From the NCBI GenBank assembly GCA_032690845.1, contig CM064426.1, forward strand, positions 72,838,403-72,902,402: a DNA stretch of 64,000 nucleotides, in the 5' to 3' direction. The notes beneath the pieces were generated by a model, which saw only the letters and a program-made list of their open reading frames with translations, was not told where the DNA came from and did no database searches. The translations under genes were made by a program, and so were the position numbers. Below are positions 1 to 10,338 of the stretch, in pieces; positions within the stretch are counted from its first letter, which is position 1, and each line of letters opens with the position of its first letter. Source of the DNA: Eleusine coracana subsp. coracana. Its lineage: Eukaryota > Streptophyta > Magnoliopsida > Poales > Poaceae.

Positions 1-1190
1 ACGGCGCCATAACAAGCGCGTTGCCGGCCTACTATCGCAACATTGCTGCCCCAAGATCGGATGACGGGCTATACATGCCAGGCTGGCTGTCATGCTTTAA
101 CGGCCCGTTGTGTCTAACGAGCCGACTCAACACAGAACTATAATTTTGTGTCGTGCCTTGGATCAATGGCTAGGTACGTGGGATGCTACAGCACAGCCCG
201 ATAAGGCTTGTGTGCCATGTCGGCTCAAAACTAAACATGTTGGGCCTTTTAAGGTCCAGGCCAGGCTGGGCCAAACCACCCATTTGGACACCTATATGTG
301 CAGTTAACCTATTAAGCCGAACAACCCAATTATTACCAAGTTCACCTATATCTCTACATTTAATTAAAAGAAAAGATGAACACATACATACGGTGTTGTA
401 AGGTGTTGTACGTGTATGCTCCAACTCAGATACAACTCGGTGTATAATCTAATTTAAGGAGTAGATACAACTCAGAACAAATACGATTCATTGTTGGATG
501 ACTACAACTCGGTGTTGACGGGCCAACTCAGAAGCCGTGGAGACGTCATCGAGCTCAAGTGTATGGTGAGGTGTCCGGCGAAGACTTGCAGTGCAGGCAG
601 CACGTGGCTCCTGACAAAACATGCAACGTCATGTCGTGGCGCCGGCCTTGCTCGGTGTCCTTGCCGCCGTGGTTGGGCGTGCACGTGTGGCAGCGTAGTG
701 CGTGAAGACGATCGGGGAGATAGATCGGTCGTGTGCAACTCCAATGATCGTGTCGTGCATGCATGGATGACGAGTGCTTCATGATGAATACAAACCTGAA
801 CAATGCCGGTGGGGAACAACAGGGAAAGTTGAGACACAACATTGTCGACCACCTCGCCTTTCACCCGTGATCAGGCTCCCTGAACCCCATTGTTTGATTG
901 TTCTGGGAGCGCCTGACGCGATGAACACCGACGCCGTCCACGGGATCCATTATTACCCAGATGTGAAGGACGTAGACGAGGTTGACCAACGAGCTCTCAC
1001 CAAAACACTACCAAGGTTTGTTGTAATTTCAGAGTCAATTTCATCCATGTCGTCTGAACCTTTGAGAACACGGTGACTCGGTTGTCTGTTATGGCTCTAA
1101 TAATCTGATACAATTTTATTTGTGGATTGACTGAATAAAAGAGATTGTGCACCAATTAATATTACAATAGATTACTACATCTACGATAAT
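1..1190. other. left-edge intergenic DNA, no gene recognised
   Basis: Only short open frames on both strands, none with a recognisable domain, start context or splice continuation. The first 300 bases contain GGCC/CCCG-rich words that recall the sub-terminal parts of old grass DNA transposons, but I find no termini. I see no supportable gene. Confidence 0.5.
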
Positions 1191-1208
1191 ATCATGTGGT
1201 TGTTGTTC

Positions 1209-1255
1209 CTCTACTTAGGTGCCAATAAGGAACTGTTTCTCTACTTAGGTGCCAA
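1209..1255. repeat. short direct repeat, 17-mer twice with a 30-bp period
   Basis: The word CTCTACTTAGGTGCCAA occurs at 1209-1225 and again at 1239-1255. It is a simple local duplication in AT-rich non-coding DNA with no apparent function. Confidence 0.8.
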
Positions 1256-1923
1256 CAACGAGGAACTTAGAGCGCCTACAACATATGTGGAAAGCGAACC
1301 ATAGCTGGAGAGAACCGAACCATGAACGTTGTGGCCACCGAACCAAACGGAGGGAGAGAGAAAAGTGAACCAAGTTTATGGTTCGGACCAAAGCGAACCA
1401 CGGTGAATAAAAAAGTCAGTTTCACCTGTGTCTGGAGGAAAGAGTGCCTGTCTGTAGAGAAAAAACAGAGAAAATAAGTTTTTCTATTCTAGAAACTGGG
1501 TCCCACCAAGTGCTCTTCACATTGCAGCCATCAAACCATACTAAAGTTTGATTTTTATACGGTTCGCTGGCCGAACCACCGTTGCTATTGCTCTAAGAGT
1601 CACGGTTCGACACGTACAAGCGTGTGCTAATCAGATGTTTGCACTTGTGTCCTTCAGCTGGACATATTAGACTTTATGGGTTAATACGTAGTGTGCTCGA
1701 GTTTTTTGAACTTTTCAATTACTGAATATTTTACTTCTAAGTGATTGTTATGTGGTCATGAAAAGTAGAAACGGTTTGATTTCGAATAATCAATTTCACA
1801 TCCCGTTGTTTGAAACCGAAATGTTGAAAAACAAATGATGTTTGAAACCTAATCCTGAGTAATGCATGATCTATATATTATGTAATTATATTTCAATGAT
1901 GTTACCATTTTTTTTTAGTTGTT

Positions 1924-3006
1924 CACTACAACAAAACATGGTTGTAGCGGCTGTGCGAAACTTACTGTAGCGGCGGGCATATATAACCGCCGCTACGAAT
2001 CCGCAGCTAAAAAAGAACATCGATAGCGGTGGATAATCCCATGTTGAAATAATCCGCCGCTAAAAAGACAATAATAGCGGCGGGTGACATCTTCACCCGC
2101 CGCTGCGCTTGGATCCGAAAAAAAAAATGCCCGGCCCATAGGCCCGCCAAGTCGGACCCGCCGATAGCCCACTAGACCTGCTCATGTCACCGCCAGATTT
2201 GGCCACAGCCAGATCCGCGCGAGGGAGGGAGGCGGGGAAGGGGAGGAGGCTCGCCGCCTCCACGCCGGACCCGTCCGTCGTTGAGGAAGGGGAGGAGGGC
2301 CTGCCTCCGTGCCGGATCCGTCCGTCACCAAGGAAGGGGAGGAGGGCACGCCGCCATGAAGAGGAGAGACCTCCCGAGCTGCCGCGGTCACCGTGGTCGG
2401 AGGAGCCGCCGTGGTTGGAGGAGCCGCCATGGTCGGAGGAGCCGCCTACCACCGGGCCTTGCTGCGCATCGACCCGGGGGGGGGGGGGGGGGGCGCCGAT
2501 CTGCTGCCACCTCGGGGCCGGGCCTTGCCGCGCACCGACGGGGGGCGAGGGGGGCGCCTGCCGTCGGGGAGGACGCGCCACCGTGCATGACGGGGAGGGC
2601 GTGCAGGTCGAGGTGTCGGGGAGAGAGGAGAGAGGAAGAGAGAGAGAGAGAGAGGGTGGCGGCTGAGGGAGAGAGGAAGTGAGGGAAAAATGACTTTAGA
2701 GTTTGGAGAGGTGTAGATTTTATTAAAGTAGGCTGGGTCAATTGGGCTAAACTTATGGGCCTCAGGTTTTTAGCGGCGGCCCATATTGTGGTCCGCCTCT
2801 AAAAATTTATTTTTTTTCGATGGGTCACAATGTGAGCCGCAGCTAAAAATAGAGATAATTTTTAGTGACGGTTGAAGATGTGAACCGTTGCTAAAAAATA
2901 ATTTTTAGAGGCTAAAAATTACTTGACCACTGTAGAAGCGGTTTTCTTTTAATCCGCTGTTACATGATTTTTAATACCGCCGCTATAGGACTATTTTGTG
3001 GTAGTG
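1924..3006. mobile_element. non-autonomous CACTA (En/Spm-type) transposon
   Basis: The element opens with CACTACAACAAAA and closes with the inverse of CACTACCACAAAA, the hallmark CACTA terminal inverted repeat. It is flanked by a perfect 3-bp target duplication GTT (1921-1923 and 3007-3009). Both ends carry many short sub-terminal repeats of the type TAGCGGCGG or CCGCCGCTA, as expected for transposase-binding arrays in this superfamily. The core, about 2090-2690, is very GC-rich with long overlapping open frames on both strands, proline- and glycine-rich in translation, and holds 18-bp tandem repeats near 2395-2445 and an 18-base G run at 2476-2493. No transposase is encoded, so it would depend on a helper. 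The GC-rich core may be captured host sequence, which is inference. Confidence 0.92.
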
Positions 3007-3009
3007 GTT

Positions 3010-3580
3010 AGTGATAAATTTAGTAAGGACAACATTTTTTTGTTGTGCCTAGCAAAATAAATAATATTTATTCACTGGTTGATATATATTAAAAATGACT
3101 ATCATACTCTGCCTCTAAGCAAATATAGATGCTTAAAGTTTTTTATATTTTATAAAACCCGTAACAACGCACAGACAGGTTGCTAGTCATCGTATAGTTT
3201 ATTTACTTATGTTAATATAATATTAATTATTATGATTAATCTAGTGTTGTATCAGTTAATTTTTTATTATTTATATTACTAGGATAAAGCTGATGCTTAA
3301 TTATTTACTTAGACTATATTGTCTACGTCGACTTAGGCTACATCAACTCTGTGTCTAGAAGTCATTGTCAGTTTGCAAGTATGAGTTGAATGGTCAAACT
3401 AATTGTCACGTCGTGGACCGTCTATCACGCATCATTAGAACTGTACTGGGTATCGGTGTTTGCACTCGGAGGATAGACTACTGTTTTTCGTGTCAACAAA
3501 TTTATAAAAAATTATAAATTGATTTTATAAACAGAAATAAAAAAAATACTCTTCATTTTCGTGAGCCTGATGGGCTAAAA
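3010..3580. other. AT-rich spacer upstream of the F-box gene
   Basis: AT-rich sequence between the CACTA element and the F-box gene leader. Apart from the possible Helitron end near 3158-3187 I see no gene or complete element. The stretch from about 3580 to 3839 becomes GC-rich and is probably the 5' leader of the F-box gene. Confidence 0.5.
3158..3187 (+). mobile_element. possible Helitron 3' terminus
   Basis: An imperfect short hairpin (CCCGT...CGCACAGAC) is followed about 10 bases later by CTAG and then T. Grass Helitrons typically end this way, with a small GC hairpin just inside CTRR and insertion before T. No 5' TC end was identified and the hairpin is imperfect, so the call is tentative. 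Confidence 0.3.
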
Positions 3581-3839
3581 CTAGCTTTCCATCACACTCC
3601 CTGCCTGCTGCATATAGGCGGTCCCGTTCCCGTCACCACCTCCGGATTCGAGGTCAGGACTCCGAACACTAAATCTTCCCTCCCCATCTCGCAATCGCCG
3701 CCTCCTCGACTCGACCAACCCGGCCTCTGTGTTTCTCTCAGATTGCTTGGGTATGTGAGGCTGCGGCGGCCCGCGCTGGAGGTGGCCGGCCGTGTTCGCT
3801 GATCAGTACTAGTAGGTGCCTCGGAGCAAGAGGGGAACG

Positions 3840-5528
3840 ATGCCGCCGGAGCCACAACTCGCGCCGGGCGACTGGCTGAGCGCCCTGCCGAACGGCCCCC
3901 TGCACACCGTCCTGTCCTTCCTCCCGGCCCCGCAGGCGGTGCGGACGTGCGTGCTGTCGCGGCGGTGGAAGGACCTGTGGTGCACCGCGCCCTGCATCAA
4001 CATCGACATGATGGGTGGCGACTTTATGAGGAAATGGACCAAGTTTGAGTACTTCACAACCAACCTGCTCTTGTTCCGCCGCGGCACCTTGTCCCTGGAC
4101 AAGTTCCGCTTATGCTGCTCTCTTACTAGCCAACAGTGCCTTCGAGATGTGGACCGATGGGTGCGCCTTGGCATCAAGTACTGTCCCCTGGTGCTCGAGG
4201 TTATTCTCATGGGTCGTATTCGTATAGGCCCTGACAGCCCATTTCCTCACCTCGGAGAGAGCTCCCGGCTCAAAAGGTTGCATCTCGAGGCTGTGTACCT
4301 TGACCGCTGTTTCGCAGAGCAAATCCAATCCAGCTGCACCGTCCTGGAAGAGCTCGAGCTCTATACCTGCGTCCACAAATTTCAGGAAATTTCTTCACGC
4401 ACTCTGAAGACGCTGATTATGGAGACCTCGGAAAATGATTCTGGACAACGTTTCGTTATCACAGCTCCTTCTCTCGTGTATCTTCAGATCAGCGTCACAA
4501 ACACAAGCTATTCCGATGGTATTTCGGTACATGTTACAGATTCACTTCTCAAAGCATCCATTTGCTTAGTATGTTATTATGCCGGAACATTATCTTTGAA
4601 AAACCAGCGCAGTCTTCTTCATGACCTCTGGAATGTATCGGATCTGAAGCTGCGTGGTTTTCAGACCAAGGTAAAACCTTCCTTACCTGTTTCATTCATG
4701 TACTCCTATATATTCCTTCATGTTGCTATAAAGGCATTCTACTATTTTATTCCAAAAAATTGACGAAGCATATGCACATCAGGGATTACAAAGTTCTTTC
4801 ATCTAGGAAATTGTTGTTTGCCAATCGCTATAAGCACAAATTCTTTGTTGTCATTTTACTGTTTATGAGTGATGGTTAATTCACAGAGCAGGGGCATGTG
4901 TGCAACTGATATAATACAATCCAACCAATATCATATAATTTTTAAACTCATGTACCTCTCTGCTTCTCTACCTTAATGAAAGGGGGGCACTACTCCATTT
5001 TCAAAAAAAAAAAGTGATAGTTAATTCAAATGTTGGATTGGTTATGTATCTATTTCAGGCGATGATTGATGATGAATTGGATATACTCCCAATATTTTAT
5101 AAGATGCAAACATTATTGCTTGTACAATGTTTCTATGACAAATGTGATCTTCATGAAAAACTGGACGCTCTCGGAAGCTTTCTCGAACATGCACCTTGTT
5201 TGAAGAGGCTTACTCTGCAGTGTTACATGGTACTGCACTTTACTATTTAGGTTTAATAAAAAAAAATTCCTGTGATTTATTCTCAATCTTACTTGAGTCT
5301 TTTTTTCATTGTCAAAAGTCTCAAGATCTTTTCATGATGGGGGGCCACATTGTGAGGAAAAGTATAACTCTCCCAAATAAGTGCAGAAAGACTTTTGAGT
5401 GTCAGAACCTGAAGTTTGTTGAAGTTATCTATGAAGCCGCCGGCCATGGTAACCAGCTAATTGAACTTTTATGGGGTATCGGGAAACTCCTACCTAATGC
5501 CACTATAAAACTTACTAGTGATAGTTAA
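3840..5528 (+). CDS. F-box protein with LRR-like C-terminal region
   Basis: Predicted substrate-recognition subunit of an SCF (SKP1-CUL1-F-box) E3 ubiquitin ligase. Exons are read as 3840-4670, 5059-5229 and 5319-5528, all GT-AG and phase 0, giving 403 residues. The F-box spans residues 12-47 (LPNGPLHTVLSFLP, then CVLSRRWKDLW). After it come irregular leucine-rich repeats with the usual plant F-box/LRR texture (LKRLHLEAV, LEELELYTC). The C-terminal exon ends in the LLWGIGKLLPNATIKL type of motif typical of grass F-box families. I chose ATG 3840; the reading frame upstream of it has no ATG. The family is large and fast-evolving, so the target protein cannot be inferred. Intron 1 carries a retroposed tail. 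No disabling mutation is seen, although expression is unproven. Confidence 0.82.
4884..5013 (+). mobile_element. 5'-truncated LINE/SINE-type 3' tail in F-box intron 1
   Basis: A 130-bp insert ends in an A-run after AATGAAAGGGGGGCAC, the typical end of a grass non-LTR retroposon 3' UTR. It is flanked by 15-bp direct repeats at 4869-4883 and 5014-5028 that differ at one base, fitting a target-site duplication. It lies in the sense orientation within intron 1 and encodes nothing. Confidence 0.72.
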
Positions 5529-6490
5529 TTGAAGTTTGTGGCTTCAAGTATTCACTAGGTGTTACCAGTCCATCTTTGTTCTGTTTATTGTCACGACGCT
5601 TCTCAGCTTAAAGCGCGTATGTATCTTGAATTTATTTATGTTGAATGCCAGTTCTGTGTTGATAACAACTTGATCCACTTTTGTGTTCTTTAGTGCGCAC
5701 CTGTGGATTGTTGACATGAAACGACACTCATGCATTCTGGTTGAGAATGTTTAACTGAAATATTTTGTGTATCAAACATTATCACTAAAAACCAGTATTG
5801 GTACTCACTTGCACAAATTATTGTTATATATAACGTGAACTGTTTTGAACCTGATGGAATGAACTTCTCAGTTCTCGACGGCAAGATAATGTACAATGGT
5901 TCTGTGCTATTGATAGTAGGGTGGGATTCATTCCGGTGCTATCACTTGTATCAAGCTCTAGAGCCGTGTCCTTGGCTGGTACTACCATATTAAGATTTTC
6001 TTCTTATTAGGATTAATTTATTTCATTGGATGTACCATCATGATTCTGCTGTATGATGATAATTCAAGAAGAAAAAAAAAAGAAAAATGAATGATTCAGT
6101 CAGTTGATACTGTGATTCTTTGATCTGTGAACATAGTGGGATTATTGTATTATCTGTCCATTATTATTGTATATACTAATTTAGTTCTTCTAGCCTAATG
6201 TGCCTGAACGCCCCTGAACATATGACGAGGAGGAAAAAAAAGAGCAATTTATAGGTGCTAGTTTGCTTGTGGTTTGGAACCACAGATAATTTATGGATGA
6301 TAATCTTGATGTAATTTTCATGTGGTATGAACATAATCTCTACAATATTATAAGAGAGGTACGGTCATCTAGCTTGATTTTTGGTGTCCGCATATATACT
6401 TATGTCTCCTTATCTACACACCAAGTTTGATTGAGTCCGACTCAGTTACAATGGCCTTTGTTTCTTTCTTTTGAATTCCAGTTGGCTTTT
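5529..6490. other. F-box gene 3' region and AT-rich spacer
   Basis: Probable 3' untranslated region followed by AT-rich DNA. It holds only short frames without domains. No second gene or complete element is recognised. Confidence 0.5.
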
Positions 6491-6495
6491 CAGAA

Positions 6496-6812
6496 TTTCT
6501 GATGCTTCATTTAGACGACTAAAGCATCTGACGAGACGACAAGATGAGGAGAAGCAACGAAGGACGCAACACCGTAGATTACTTCGCTGTATCTATAAAG
6601 TTTTGTGCTTCATTCTGACGACTGAAACATCTGATGAGACGACAAGACAAGGAGAAGCAACAAATACACAACACTGTAGATTACTTCGCTATATCTATAA
6701 AGTTCCGTGCTTTATTTTGATGACTAAAACATCTGACGAGACGACAAGACAAGGAGAAGCAACAAAGGACACAACACCGTAGATTACTTTGCTATATCTA
6801 TAAAGTTCCGTT
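6496..6812 (+). repeat. about 103-bp tandem repeat, three copies
   Basis: Three consecutive copies of a unit containing GA(C/T)GAGACGACAAGA, GGAGAAGCAAC, CACAACAC(C/T)GTAGATTAC and ATCTATAAAGTT. The GAYGAGACGAC core starts at 6530, 6633 and 6735. The copies diverge modestly. One frame stays open across all three and gives a repetitive peptide, but no start context or family supports coding. Confidence 0.85.
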
Positions 6813-7662
6813 TTGCTGATTCACAACCCTCCTTTAGTCATCAATTTGACCTCGAAATTCCAGCGATGGTGGACGATGGCGTCACCTGTAGGAAGTAGAC
6901 GATACGTCTCAATGTATTTATTCCTTCGTGGGATAGGCTTGGTTTCGTTCACGTTTCTTTTGTGTCATTTCATTTGTGGGATGGCCTTTCCTTAATCCCG
7001 CGAGGTCTGCTCTTCCTCACATTGCAAAACCGTACAAGTCCTTACCATCTTGTATGGATGCCACGCCTGCTCCAGCGATTTCATCTTGCTACAATGGATC
7101 TGTACGGCGGAGGGTGGGATGATGAGGTCACCAACAGAAGGTTGGCGGCGATGGGGCGTACGGCCGTAGTCAAACTCCTGCGTTTGGAGGTGCGACTGTG
7201 GAGTGCCTTCGTTGTCAGAAAGTGCTCAAATGGCCAGGATTCCGTGGAACCACCTCTTATGTAAGGCTTCCATACATAATATAAATATTTGACTGAGATA
7301 ATGTGTTTCTATTTTCTAGCACAACATCTGTGATTGTTTTATTAATCCATGCTCAACAACTCTTGTTTAATTCAGGGATGCTATTTTGAGAGCACAAGTT
7401 TTAGACTTTGGATGCTATTTTGTGGTTGCAGGTGGCGACGAGGAGGATATGTTTGATGCAATTGGTGAGAACATAAGATCATTTATAGTAGAGACACATT
7501 TCAATTTCTAAGTGGTGGTTAGAAACATTGCTTGATGTGGCAAACAGAATCAACTGAAACGATTGGAGGACATGAGAGAATTGATGTGCCATCAGTAGTA
7601 GATATTCTGGCTTAAGATGCTCACGAGCTTCCTATGAGGTAAAGTTGGATATCGTGAATATT

Positions 7663-7756
<94 letters not shown>

Positions 7757-7833
7757 CTTGGCAGATATATGTTCAGGTGCCATATGTCGAGAATACTTCA
7801 TTAGCTCAGATACCGAGCATCATAGCAAAGTGA
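6813..7833. other. non-coding spacer with microsatellite
   Basis: Contains short frames only and the (AT)n tract at 7666-7755. The sequence resumes at 13972, beyond the Copia insertion, so 7266-7838 and 13972 onward were once contiguous. No gene is recognised across that joined region. Confidence 0.5.
7666..7755. repeat. (AT)45 microsatellite
   Basis: An uninterrupted alternating TA tract of about 90 bp. Such tracts are hypervariable in grasses, and its length in an assembly is unreliable. Confidence 0.98.
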
Positions 7834-7838
7834 GTTTG

Positions 7839-7970
7839 TGTTGATGTATTACTGTAATTAGTGTAACATGTAAATGTAAGGACTATTGTGCATATAGTTG
7901 GAATAAAAGAATAGAGAGTAGGGCTGTGGGGAGGGACCCTGCCTGAAAGTTTTTCCCCCAAATCACAACA
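7839..7970 (+). repeat. 5' LTR of the Copia element
   Basis: A 132-bp LTR starting TGTTGATG and ending CACAACA. It pairs with 13841-13966. It is followed at once by the primer-binding site region. Confidence 0.95.
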
Positions 7971-8750
7971 TGGAATACAAAGCCGCAGGTAGGGTTAGGG
8001 TACCTCGCCGGAGCTGTCACATCCCATAGCTGCCGCCGAGCTCGGAGGAGGGCGAGCTGTGCGCGGGCGGCGCGCGAGCGCGTGACAGCGCGAGACGCAC
8101 GTGCACACGTGTGGCGTGTGACGCGAGGACAAGCACGGAGTCATGCTGTTACTGTGGTGATTTGTTTGCTGCATGCTGCTACCGTTGGTGATTTGCACGG
8201 AGTCGTGCTGCTGCTGTGGTGATTTGTTTGCGGCCTGCTGCTGCCGCTGGTGATTTGCTTGCTTGCTTGTTGCGTGAGTTGCTGCTGGTGCTGTGGTGCT
8301 GCTGGTGTTGTGGTGATTCAGTGAAGAAAAAGGGAGAAGATACTGCTGCTAGCTGGCCAGCTGTGTGGTGAACCTGCTGCTGTGGTGGTGTCTTAGTTGC
8401 TGTGGTGCTGTTGTTGCTACTTGTATTCGTTTGTGTTGGGAATCAGCCTTGTCCGAGTGTATTTGCATATTAGGCAGTAGCGATGATGACTCCACAAGAA
8501 TTGGAGGCGAAGAAGGAGGAAGAAGAGGCTGCAATGAGGGCAGTGGCTGGAAGTCAAGGTGGTTCACTTGTTACAAAATGAGAGATAATGAGTGAGATGA
8601 GATGTATGATTTAGAAACTTATGGGACTTAGTCTGATTGGTACAACCAAGCAAAATATGAGTCCACCGGAGTTGAAATTGGAACTACCTCCAAACGATGT
8701 GAAGCTCGAGGACAACAAGAATTACTTGAGCTGGGAGAAAAAGAGTACGA

Positions 8751-9560
8751 GTGATTCTAGGAGCTAAGGGAGTGGAGCACTACTTGGATGGTACCTATGT
8801 TGAGCCAGCTGATAAGGTCAGCACTGAGTGGAGAATTTGGAATGCGATAAACTTAGCAATAGTAGCATCGCTGTTGGCATCCATGCCTCCTTTTGTGAGC
8901 ACGAGGGTGGAAGCTATGCGCACTGTAGCACAGGTGTGGGAGACCTTGAGTAACACATACTCTCGGAAGGGAAATGTGATGGTGATGATGGAGATTCAGG
9001 GTAAAGCAGATACAATGAAACAAGTTGGAAGACCGGTTGAACAGTATGCTAGTGAGCTCCAATACCTATGGGAGGAGCTAGATCACTATGCACCTCTCCA
9101 AATGGAGACTCCACATGATGCTCAGTTTGTGCATAAGTGGGTAGAGGACAGAAGGGTGACTTACTTTCTGAAGAATCTAGACCCTCAGTTTGAGAGTAGG
9201 AGGGCTACCTTCTGTCATCAGAAGAGTATTCCCACTATAAATGAGGCGGTCTTAGCCATGATTGATGAAGAGAGTAGACAGTGGACGATGTGCAGTGACA
9301 CTCCTATGAAGCCGACCTACGTTGCAGTTGAGGATAGGGAGTGCTATAATTGTGGGCAGAAGGGGCACATGAGTTACAATTGTCCCAATCTGAAAGGTGG
9401 TGGTCGAGGTGGATCTCGTGGAGGTCATGTGAATACTCGTGGAAGCTATGACAGAGGTCGTGGTGGAGGTCGAGGTAAAGGCCGTGGTGGCCCAAGTCAA
9501 ACAGTGGCGGCTACAGAGGAGACTCCGTCTATCACTCTGACAGGGGAGCAAGTCAAATAG
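8751..9560 (+). pseudogene. Copia gag (UBN2-type) with CCHC zinc knuckle, frameshifted 5' end
   Basis: Nucleocapsid/capsid-like gag of the Copia element. The body matches the UBN2/retrotran_gag style (WRIWNAINLAI, VEQYASELQYLWEEL, TYFLKNLDPQFESRR). It ends with the zinc knuckle CYNCGQKGHMSYNC and a Gly/Arg-rich RNA-binding tail. The expected gag N-terminus lies just upstream in another frame around 8660-8750, so a frameshift or small indel near 8750 separates them. The frame closes with a stop at 9558-9560 just before the Cassandra insertion. It is not functional as it stands. Confidence 0.88.
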
Positions 9561-9589
9561 TGGGAGCAATGGCAGAAGGGCAAAGCTCC

Positions 9590-10338
9590 AAGGCCGGGCC
9601 CGCTTACACCTGACAGCTCTCTAATACCTCAAGACTTTCCTCACAGACCAACACAAGTCTTTTCTGCACACTTTATCCTCACTCGTGCGCATTCGGGAAT
9701 GACTTCTCGGTCGGTCCCCCATCCCTAGATTGCTCCAGGCCAAGCACGCTTAACTTTAGAGTTCTTTAGGGATGAGCTTCTGGAAAAGAAGTTGTAACTT
9801 ATTGGTATGAGTATCCTATCTATCCTATTATTCCTTGGACCAGGATGTTACACTCTCACCCCCTTAGAAGATTGACGTCCTCGTCGATCAACCCCAAGCC
9901 AGGAACTTCCCCTCTTGGCTATGTTCGTGTGCCTAGTGCCAGCGCATGTGCCATGCTGTGTGACCACTCCGGACCCACACCAGCCATGCACACCATGCCT
10001 GCGCAACTGCGACCCCATGCGTCCGTGAAACCGCAAGGGTCGGCTCTGATACCAACTGTAACGTCTCGCCCCTTCGAGGTCGGATCCGCTTACACCTGGC
10101 AACTCTCTAGGACCTCAACACTTTCCTCACAGATCAACATAAGTCTTTTCTGCACACTTTGTCCTCACTCGTGCGCATCCGGGAATGACTTCCCGGTCGG
10201 TCAACCATCCCTAGATTGCTCCAGGCCAAGCATGCTTAACTTTGAAGTTCTTTAGGGATGAGCTTCTGGAAAAAAAGTTGCAACTTATTGATATGAGTAA
10301 TCTATCAATCCTATTAAGCCTTGAGCCAGGATGTTACA
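9590..10338 (-). mobile_element. Cassandra-type TRIM retrotransposon (5S-rRNA-derived LTRs), nested in Copia
   Basis: A short non-coding retroelement in minus orientation. Its 5' LTR is 10057-10338 (TGTAAC...GTTACA, 282 bp) and its 3' LTR is about 9590-9852. Between them lie only about 200 bp. On the minus strand the primer-binding site TGGTATCAGAGCC (10042-10054) sits two bases from the 5' LTR, and a purine-rich tract abuts the 3' LTR. Each LTR carries a 5S-rRNA-like segment (about 10188-10251 and 9701-9764) with words such as AAGTTAAGC, TGCTTGG and GGGAAGTC, which is the defining feature of Cassandra. The outer end of the 3' LTR lacks about 20-25 bases, so a clean target duplication is not seen; GATCA follows the right end. 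Mobilisation would need proteins supplied by another element. Confidence 0.9.

Noticed and set aside
491..864. Overlapping open frames of about 100-120 codons on both strands
   Set aside because: No domain, no splice continuation, and frames open on both strands of a moderately GC-rich stretch are expected by chance.
1273..1600. Candidate MITE with ends GAGCGCCTACAAC and the inverse GAGCAATAGCAACGG
   Set aside because: The ends match only weakly and no direct target duplication was found; TTA and TAA at the two sides are inverted, not direct.
2184..2682. GC-rich frames inside the CACTA core as host genes
   Set aside because: Low-complexity, open in several frames on both strands, and wholly inside a bounded transposon.
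7645..7833. Tyr-Ile repeat peptides across the (AT)n tract
   Set aside because: Pure microsatellite translation, open on both strands.
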